A DNA stretch of 64,000 bases from assembly GCA_017481945.1 (NCBI GenBank), contig JAFUOJ010000010.1:62001-126000 (forward strand), in the 5' to 3' direction. The DNA is from Parabacteroides sp. Lineage in GTDB: Bacteria > Bacteroidota > Bacteroidia > Bacteroidales > Tannerellaceae. The notes under the pieces are model-generated. The model was not told the DNA's origin, did not search any database, and saw only the letters and a list, made by a program, of their open reading frames with translations. Made by a program: the position numbers and the translations under genes. Shown here in pieces: positions 58,041-64,000 of the stretch (positions within the stretch are counted from its first letter, which is position 1; every line of letters begins with the position of its first letter).

Positions 58041-59768
58041 ATGAAACGAATACTACATTTAATTTTGATTAGCTGCCTATGCTTGTCGGCTGTTGCCCAG
58101 AAAAAGGCACCAAAGTGGATGAATAAAGCGAAGAAGGCAGTTTTTACGGTGACAACTTATGGTAAGGATGGAGCTCAATTGGGTACCAGCACAGGTGTTT
58201 TTGTCTCTGAGACTGGCGAGGCACTCTCTCTCTACGGAATCTTTAAGGGGGCTGAAAAGGCAGTTGTAACTGATGGAGAAGGGCAGACTTTTTCTGTGGA
58301 TAGAATTTTGGGTGCAGACGAAATGTATGATGTGATCAAGTTTAAAGTAGGAGTACCCAAGAAGGTCGCTTATTTACCGATTGTTCCGGAAGCAGTAGCC
58401 AACGGGGCGAATGCTTACCTATTACTATATTCTACGGGTAAAAACGCCTCTTTTAAGTCAGGGAAAGTTACTGAGGTGACGAAGTTAAAGGAACCTTACA
58501 AGTACTATCAGTTAGCTCTTGCGTTAGAAGAAAGTGAATTGAATGCACCGATTTTGACGGAAGAAGGGCAGCTTTTTAGTTTAGCACAAGCAGACGCGGG
58601 AGGAAAGAAGGATGTTTGTTATGGTATTTCAGCTGGCTACGTGAATAGTTTAGTGATAGGTTCAACCAGCTATCTAAGCTCTACTTATCGGAATATTGGT
58701 ATTGCAAAGACTTGGCCGAAAGAGATCAATGACGCAACAGTCGCTCTCTATCTATTGATTGGTACACAGGATGTGCAGACCTCTTTAGCTACAATCAATG
58801 ATTTTATTGCGACTTTCCCTTCTGCTCCCGAAGGATATTTAAGCCGTTCAGACCTATACGCACAAAATCGGAAGGCCCTCGCTCAGTCAGAAGCAGAGCA
58901 GATGACCTATTTGGATAAAGCTTTAGAGGATGTGAAGACAGCAGCTAAATATAGTGGGGGTAAGGGTGACTCCTGGTATAATCAGGCAAAATTGATCTCT
59001 AATGTTGCGATTTCAGATACGACATTGACCGCTTCCGGCTGGACGTTAGACGCGGCAATAGAGGCTATTGATAAGGCAATCGCTGAAGAGGACTTACCTA
59101 TGTATCACCAGTTGAAAGCCGACATCTATGTAAATAAGAAGGATTATCAGAAGGCGTTCGATGAGTATATGATTGTCAATAACAGCGATAAAGCCTCTGC
59201 CAACACTTTCTATCTGGCGGCAAAGACAAAGGAACAGATTTCCGGATTTAACATAGGGGATGTGATTGCGCTATTGGATAAAGCGATAGAGAAGTGCGGA
59301 GAAAACATGAAGGTAGAAGCTGCCGGCTATGTCTTGGAACGGGTGGAATGGCGTTTGCGATTGACACAGTACAAGGAGGCGATTGCAGACTATGATTTGT
59401 ATTACTCTCTATTGAATGGGCAGGTCTTCCCTAACTTCTTCTATCTGCGTGAACAGGCAAAGTTCCGTGCAGGCGATTTAGACGGAGCGTTGAAAGATAT
59501 TCAGACCGCCATTCAAGTAAGTCCTCGTACTCCGGACTACTATGCAGAGGAGGCTTCCATCCTGATTCGTCAGCAGAAATATGAAGAAGCATTGAATAGC
59601 CTATCCAGAGCCATCCAGTTAGCTCCCGACTTTGCCTCTTGTTACCGATTGCGTGGCGTCTGCTATGTTCGCCAAGGCAAAAAGAACGAAGCCTGCGAAG
59701 CGCTCAACAAAGCCAAAGAGTTAGGCGACCCCGTCGCAGAAAAGATGATAAAAGAACATTGCAAGTAA
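58041..59768 (+). CDS. Exported pseudo-trypsin/TPR-repeat protein
   Basis: A 575-residue exported protein (signal peptide ending SAVAQ). Residues ~25-215 resemble a trypsin-like fold (KAVFTVTTYGKDGAQLGTSTGVFVSETGEALSLYGIF; VDRILGADEMYDVIKFKV), but the catalytic His position is Leu-Tyr-Gly-like, and the usual GNSGGP is replaced by ELNAPILTEEGQL, so it cannot be a serine protease. Residues ~220-575 are TPR repeats (PEGYLSRSDLYAQN, YAEEASILIRQQKYEEALNSLSRAIQLAP, SCYRLRGVCYVRQGKKNEACEALNKA). Probably a periplasmic scaffold. Single-gene unit, convergent with catalase. Confidence 0.8.
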   Translation: MKRILHLILISCLCLSAVAQKKAPKWMNKAKKAVFTVTTYGKDGAQLGTSTGVFVSETGEALSLYGIFKGAEKAVVTDGEGQTFSVDRILGADEMYDVIKFKVGVPKKVAYLPIVPEAVANGANAYLLLYSTGKNASFKSGKVTEVTKLKEPYKYYQLALALEESELNAPILTEEGQLFSLAQADAGGKKDVCYGISAGYVNSLVIGSTSYLSSTYRNIGIAKTWPKEINDATVALYLLIGTQDVQTSLATINDFIATFPSAPEGYLSRSDLYAQNRKALAQSEAEQMTYLDKALEDVKTAAKYSGGKGDSWYNQAKLISNVAISDTTLTASGWTLDAAIEAIDKAIAEEDLPMYHQLKADIYVNKKDYQKAFDEYMIVNNSDKASANTFYLAAKTKEQISGFNIGDVIALLDKAIEKCGENMKVEAAGYVLERVEWRLRLTQYKEAIADYDLYYSLLNGQVFPNFFYLREQAKFRAGDLDGALKDIQTAIQVSPRTPDYYAEEASILIRQQKYEEALNSLSRAIQLAPDFASCYRLRGVCYVRQGKKNEACEALNKAKELGDPVAEKMIKEHCK

Positions 59769-59858
59769 TCGTAAACTTTCCGTATGCTGACGGAGGTCGT
59801 TAGGAGGGCTTTCTTCCCCTCGGTTTGACCCCGTAGCAATAAGGGTTTCCATTCGCAA

Positions 59859-59907
59859 GAGTAGCGACCGGTAAGTCGCGGGTGTCGCGACTTACCGGTC
59901 GCTACTC
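59859..59907. repeat. GC-rich perfect palindrome (REP-like)
   Basis: A perfect 22-bp stem (59859-59880 with 59886-59907) around a 5-base loop, containing GACCGGTAAGTCGCG. It sits in a 199-base gap between convergent genes and is GC-richer than the flanks, without a T-tract. Confidence 0.8.
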
Positions 59908-59913
59908 GCCAAC

Positions 59914-59944
59914 CTTACCCGTCGCGGGACCCGCGACTGGTAAG
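59914..59944. repeat. Second, related GC-rich palindrome
   Basis: CTTACC pairs with GGTAAG outside and GTCGCGGG with CCCGCGAC inside (one C-T mismatch between). It shares the GGTAAGTCGC module with the hairpin just upstream, so the two form a composite repeat unit. Confidence 0.75.
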
Positions 59945-59967
59945 TCGCTAAAGGCGCGAATGAATTC

Positions 59968-61443
59968 CTATTTCCTCTCTTCCCTTTCTTTTAATGCCTC
60001 TTCTAAGGAGATGTGTAGGGCTTGGGCTACTCCTTGGCCGTAGGCTGGGTCCGCTTTGTAGCAATTGCGGACGTGGCGTTGCTTGATGAAGAGTTCACAG
60101 TCGCCCATGGCACGCGCGGTGTTCTCGAACAAAAGCGCTTTCTCCTCTGCGGGCATTAGACGAAACAAGGCCCCCGGTTGACTGTAATAGTCCTCGTCAT
60201 ATTCCCGTTCATTGTAATTAAAGATAGGACCGTTGGCCGGATAGGGAGGCTCTTTGTGGTCCGGAGAGTCCTGCCATTCGCCGTAGCTGTTGGGTTCGTA
60301 TCCTTTGGTTGCTCCGTAATTCCCATCTACTCGCATGGTCCCGTCTCGATGATAGGCATGGAAAGGACAACGTGGCTTGTTGACGGGGATCTGTTCCAAG
60401 TTGACGCCTAACCGGTAACGCTGGGCATCGCCGTAAGAGAAGAGTCGCCCTTGCAACATCTTATCAGGAGAGAAGCCGATACCGTCTACGATGTTCATGG
60501 GATTGAAAGCAGACTGCTCGACCTCTGCAAAGTAGTTCTCCGGATTCCGATTCAACTCCAATATACCGACATCCATCAAAGGGAAGTCGCCATGAGGCCA
60601 GACCTTTGTTAAGTCAAAAGGATTGATCCGGTAGTTGTTCGCCTGTTCGAGTGTCATTAATTGAATCTGAAATTTCCACTTCGGGAAGTCCCCCCTCTCA
60701 ATACTTTCAAACAGGTCTCGCTGGTGAGACTCCCGATCTTTGGCAATGATAGCCTCTGCCTCTTGATCCGTCAGGTTCTTAATCCCTTGTAGTGTTCTTA
60801 GATGAAACTTAACCCAGATACGTTCGTTCTTGGCATTGATGAAGCTGTAGGTATGGCTACCGAAGCCGTGCATGTGTCGGTAGGAGTAGGGAATACCGCG
60901 GGGGCTCATCGTGATTGTCACTTGGTGTAGGGCTTCCGGGAGCAACGTCCAAAAGTCCCAGTTGTTATTGGCGCTACGCATGTTCGTTTTGGGGTCCCGC
61001 TTGATGGCATGATTTAGGTCCGGGAATTTTAATGGGTCGCGCAGGAAGAAGACAGGCGTGTTATTCCCGACTAAGTCCCAGTTACCCTCTTCGGTGTAGA
61101 ACTTCATGGCGAAACCTCGGATGTCTCGTTCTGCGTCGGCCGCTCCCCGTTCTCCGGCTACGGTAGAGAAGCGAACAAAGCAGTCGGTCTTTTTACCTAC
61201 CTTACTGAAGATTGCTGCTTTGGTATATTGGGTAATGTCGTGTGTAACGGTAAAGGTGCCGTAAGCGCCTGAGCCTTTAGCGTGCATACGTCTCTCGGGG
61301 ATGACTTCTCGGTCGAAGTGCGCTAACTTCTCAATATACCAAGCGTCTTGTAGTAAGACATGTCCTCTGGGGCCGACGGTTTGCGTATTCTGATTGTCTG
61401 CTACAATACGACCGTTCGCGGTTGTCAATTTCTTCTTTTCCAT
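59968..61443 (-). CDS. katA: Heme catalase (small-subunit, clade 3 type)
   Basis: A 491-residue monofunctional catalase that splits hydrogen peroxide. The distal His54 ([13 protein letters not shown]) and Asn127 ([14 protein letters not shown]) and the proximal heme-ligand Tyr in [14 protein letters not shown] are present, as are the NADPH-binding type motifs [13 protein letters not shown]. The length matches small-subunit catalases. It starts 28 bases downstream of the RND pump gene on the same strand, so it may be partly co-transcribed, though a promoter inside the pump gene is possible. The downstream gap holds GC-rich palindromes. Confidence 0.97.
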   Translation of the reverse strand: MEKKKLTTANGRIVADNQNTQTVGPRGHVLLQDAWYIEKLAHFDREVIPERRMHAKGSGAYGTFTVTHDITQYTKAAIFSKVGKKTDCFVRFSTVAGERGAADAERDIRGFAMKFYTEEGNWDLVGNNTPVFFLRDPLKFPDLNHAIKRDPKTNMRSANNNWDFWTLLPEALHQVTITMSPRGIPYSYRHMHGFGSHTYSFINAKNERIWVKFHLRTLQGIKNLTDQEAEAIIAKDRESHQRDLFESIERGDFPKWKFQIQLMTLEQANNYRINPFDLTKVWPHGDFPLMDVGILELNRNPENYFAEVEQSAFNPMNIVDGIGFSPDKMLQGRLFSYGDAQRYRLGVNLEQIPVNKPRCPFHAYHRDGTMRVDGNYGATKGYEPNSYGEWQDSPDHKEPPYPANGPIFNYNEREYDEDYYSQPGALFRLMPAEEKALLFENTARAMGDCELFIKQRHVRNCYKADPAYGQGVAQALHISLEEALKEREERK

Positions 61444-61471
61444 GTGAATATTACTTTATTGTTTAGTATAG

Positions 61472-64000
61472 TTATTGTCGTTTTCTATCCAGTACCTTCT
61501 CTTGGAATCGTTGCATTAGCTCATAGAAGCTGGGGATAAATAAGGTGGCAAAGAGGGTGTTGATTGCCATACCGAAGACCACCGCAGTACCTAATGCGAT
61601 TCGACTATTAGCTCCGGCTCCGGTGGCAAACAATAGAGGCATGACTCCTAAGATAAAGGCAAAAGAGGTCATTAGGATAGGGCGAAGTCTTACGTGTCCT
61701 GCTTCTAATGCCGATTCACGAATGGAGTTACCCGCTTTATGGTAGTCACGTGCGAACTCAACGATAAGGATACCGTTCTTTGCTGACAGTGCAATTAGTA
61801 GGATAATACCAATTTGCGTATAGATACTGATCGGTACACCCATGACTAAACACCCGATGATAGCTCCCAGTAAGGCAATGGGTAACCCCATAATCGCAGC
61901 GATTGGGCTTGTCCAGCTTTCGTATTGTGCCGCAAGAACTAAGAAAGAAACCAGTAATGCCATCGCAAATACAAGCATAGTCGTTGAACCTGCTTGTGTC
62001 TCTTGGTAAGCTACTGAGGTCCATTCATAGCTGAAATTGTTTCCTAACTCCTCTTCAATTAGTTCTTCCATCGCCTGTATGGCCTCACTGGAACTATATT
62101 TGGGATTGGCTATACAGGTTATGGAAGCAGACTTATACATATTATATAAGTTAATCTGGTCTAACCCTAATTGCTCTTTTACTTCTGTGAAGGCAGAAAA
62201 GGGGACCATTTTGCCAGAGCTGTTTTCGAGACTGAGATGTAAGATGTCATCAATCACCTTTTGTGCCTGTTCGTTCGCCTCTATTTTAACTTGGTAAATG
62301 TGCCCGAACTCAACGAAGTCATTGACATAGGCTGCTCCCATGTAATAACTCAAGGTGGAGAATACTTGGTTGAGCTGTAATCCTAATAGTTGTACTTTGT
62401 CCCGGTTGATTTCCAATTTGTATTGAGGTACATTGGCCTGATACATACAGGAGAGGTTAAGGAGCTGCGGCTTTTTATGATAAGTCGCTTCCAATGTCTC
62501 GATAGCCCGTTGCATTTCTGTAGGACCTAAATTCTTTCTATCTTCTAATTGAAGTTGTAGTCCGCCGGAAGCTCCTAATCCCGGAATTGCCGGAGGAACC
62601 ATCGCAAATATTTGAGCTTCTTGAATGCTATAGGCTTCTTGATTAAAACGATTTACAACTGCATTAGCTGTATGTTCTTTCCCTTTTCGTTCATTCCAGT
62701 TCTTTAAGATGACGAAATAGGTTCCGGCATTAGAGAGTTCTCCTCCTCCCATAACAGAAAAGCCACTGATTTCCGTATAGGTTTTAATCTCAGGATAACT
62801 ATCTAATATCTTATTGATTTTTCTCCCAACAGCTTCGGTACGTTCTAAACTCGAAGCTGGAGGAAGTTGTGTTGAGATTAGGAAATAGCCGTCATCTTCT
62901 TCCGGTATGAATGAGGTTGGCCAACGCATGAATAAAACGAATGCAACTACTGTTATAGCTCCGAATAGTATCATTGTAATCACCGGACTTTTTAGCATAC
63001 GGGCGACTATACGGTTGTAAATATCTTGTGTCTTGCCGAATAGTTTATTGAATCCCTTGAAAAGAAAGAAAGAGGACTCTCTTTTCTTTTGCAGGAATAA
63101 AGCACATAAAGCAGGAGTCAAGGTTAGGGAATTGATTCCGCTTAGGACTGTTGCCGCAGCAATTGTGAGTGCAAATTGTTTATACAACTGTCCTGAGATA
63201 CCACTGATGAATATTGTAGGAATGAATACGGCTAATAGAACTAATACAACCCCAATAATCGGCCCTACAATTTCTCCCATAGCTTCAGTGACTGCTTCAC
63301 GGGCTGTATATTTCCCTGTATCCATAAGGCGGGAGGAGTTCTCTACTACTACAATAGCGTCATCGACTACGATCGCAATCGCTAAGATAAGTCCGAAGAG
63401 AGTCAATGTATTGATAGAAAAACCTAAAGCAGCCATAATTGCTAAGGTTCCAATCAAGGAGACCGGAATCGTGATACAAGGAATAATCACCGCTCGGAAG
63501 TTTTGTAGGAACAAGAAAATGACCAAAACGACGAGGAGTGTTGTCTCTATGAAAGTCTTCAGAACTTCATGGATAGAGGCATTGATTACTTCTGTTGTAT
63601 CTAAGGTTACTGCGTAGGAGACACCTGCCGGTAGATTCTTCCCTAATTGTTCCATTTTGGTTCGAACCTGTTTGGCTACATCTAAGGAATTAGAGCCGGG
63701 AAGTTGATATATCGCAATAGCAGCACAAGGTTTCCCTCTTAGTTTAGAGACTACATTATAAGAGACACTACCTAATTCTATATGGGCAACATCCTTTAGT
63801 CGGAGTATCTTGCTATTCCCTTCTGTTCGTAAGATTATGTTCCCAAATTCTTCGGGTGTCGTTAATCTTCCTTGTACTGTAAGTGTATATTGAAATGGAT
63901 TATCAGACTGGGCTATCGGTTGTCCTACATATCCTGCTGAGACTTGGGTGTTTTGATTGGCTATCGCTTGGAAGATCATCTCCGGAGTTAAATTACGAAT
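61472..64000 (-). CDS. RND efflux pump inner-membrane subunit (HAE1/AcrB family), C-terminal part
   Basis: 842 residues are visible; the N-terminal ~190-200 are beyond the window edge, as the frame stays open to the end. AcrB-family landmarks: the PN2/PC1 porter regions, [41 protein letters not shown] (helix 4, with the proton-relay Asp pair), [25 protein letters not shown], a second half with [17 protein letters not shown] and the helices near [44 protein letters not shown] and [23 protein letters not shown]. It exports drugs, bile salts or similar with TolC and an adaptor that would be encoded upstream, outside the window. Confidence 0.95.
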   Translation of the reverse strand: MRNLTPEMIFQAIANQNTQVSAGYVGQPIAQSDNPFQYTLTVQGRLTTPEEFGNIILRTEGNSKILRLKDVAHIELGSVSYNVVSKLRGKPCAAIAIYQLPGSNSLDVAKQVRTKMEQLGKNLPAGVSYAVTLDTTEVINASIHEVLKTFIETTLLVVLVIFLFLQNFRAVIIPCITIPVSLIGTLAIMAALGFSINTLTLFGLILAIAIVVDDAIVVVENSSRLMDTGKYTAREAVTEAMGEIVGPIIGVVLVLLAVFIPTIFISGISGQLYKQFALTIAAATVLSGINSLTLTPALCALFLQKKRESSFFLFKGFNKLFGKTQDIYNRIVARMLKSPVITMILFGAITVVAFVLFMRWPTSFIPEEDDGYFLISTQLPPASSLERTEAVGRKINKILDSYPEIKTYTEISGFSVMGGGELSNAGTYFVILKNWNERKGKEHTANAVVNRFNQEAYSIQEAQIFAMVPPAIPGLGASGGLQLQLEDRKNLGPTEMQRAIETLEATYHKKPQLLNLSCMYQANVPQYKLEINRDKVQLLGLQLNQVFSTLSYYMGAAYVNDFVEFGHIYQVKIEANEQAQKVIDDILHLSLENSSGKMVPFSAFTEVKEQLGLDQINLYNMYKSASITCIANPKYSSSEAIQAMEELIEEELGNNFSYEWTSVAYQETQAGSTTMLVFAMALLVSFLVLAAQYESWTSPIAAIMGLPIALLGAIIGCLVMGVPISIYTQIGIILLIALSAKNGILIVEFARDYHKAGNSIRESALEAGHVRLRPILMTSFAFILGVMPLLFATGAGANSRIALGTAVVFGMAINTLFATLFIPSFYELMQRFQEKVLDRKRQ

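Noticed and set aside
1..64000. CRISPR arrays, rRNA operons, insertion sequences with transposase, prophage genes
   Set aside because: No regular spaced repeats, rRNA sequence, transposase or phage structural genes were seen.

Overview
The window looks like chromosomal DNA from a gut Bacteroidales, most likely Parabacteroides and quite possibly P. merdae. The reasons are SusC/SusD outer-membrane pairs, promoters of the Bacteroidetes type (TAnnTTTG at -7, TTTG-like at -33), class III fructose-1,6-bisphosphatase, DUF5020, DUF6057 and HdeD-type proteins, a serine operon with the Bacteroides-type SerA, and a 5-alpha-reductase/old-yellow-enzyme pair known from bile-acid-converting Parabacteroides. 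The species is an inference; the phylum and order are well supported.

Layout. 1-1588 (minus): a probable steroid/bile-acid reductase operon, made of an atypical response regulator, an SRD5A-like 5-alpha-reductase and the first 36 codons of an NADH:flavin oxidoreductase cut by the window edge. A divergent AraC regulator follows. 3558-9190: tRNA-Gly(CCC), argB, a tandem ABC ATPase, a DUF6057 membrane protein and a lipoprotein with a heme-c motif and PD40 repeats. 9262-20860: two divergent SusC/SusD systems and a tyrosine recombinase. The minus-strand system has a promoter and a full SusC leader. The plus-strand SusC lacks start codon, signal peptide and most of its N-terminal domain. Matching inverted sites in the two susC genes flank a 670-bp segment carrying the promoter and leader, so one inversion would move both, in frame, onto the silent gene. 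This phase-variable switch is the most striking system here.

20989-29112: rarA, the serC-serA-DUF1015 operon, a GH3 glycosidase and trmD. 29343-33768: a GH78 rhamnosidase, an EEP-family lipoprotein and rplU-rpmA behind a textbook promoter. 33848-39365 (minus): two cyclophilins, a MATE transporter, fbp and a PHP phosphoesterase. 39486-46979: a porin, a nucleotidyltransferase, an M13 peptidase, DUF5020, small membrane proteins and menA. 47059-52012: pdxJ-exbB-exbD-tonB-DJ-1, divergent from a CBS protein and nadK.

52013-64000: a probable small RNA with promoter and terminator, a zinc-ribbon/FHA protein, an unexplained structured element upstream of a TolC-HlyD-permease-permease efflux operon without an ATPase gene, a pseudo-protease/TPR protein, GC-rich palindromes, catalase, and an RND pump gene cut by the window end.

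All calls come from reading the sequence and recalling families; no database search was run. Promoter and RNA calls are pattern-based.
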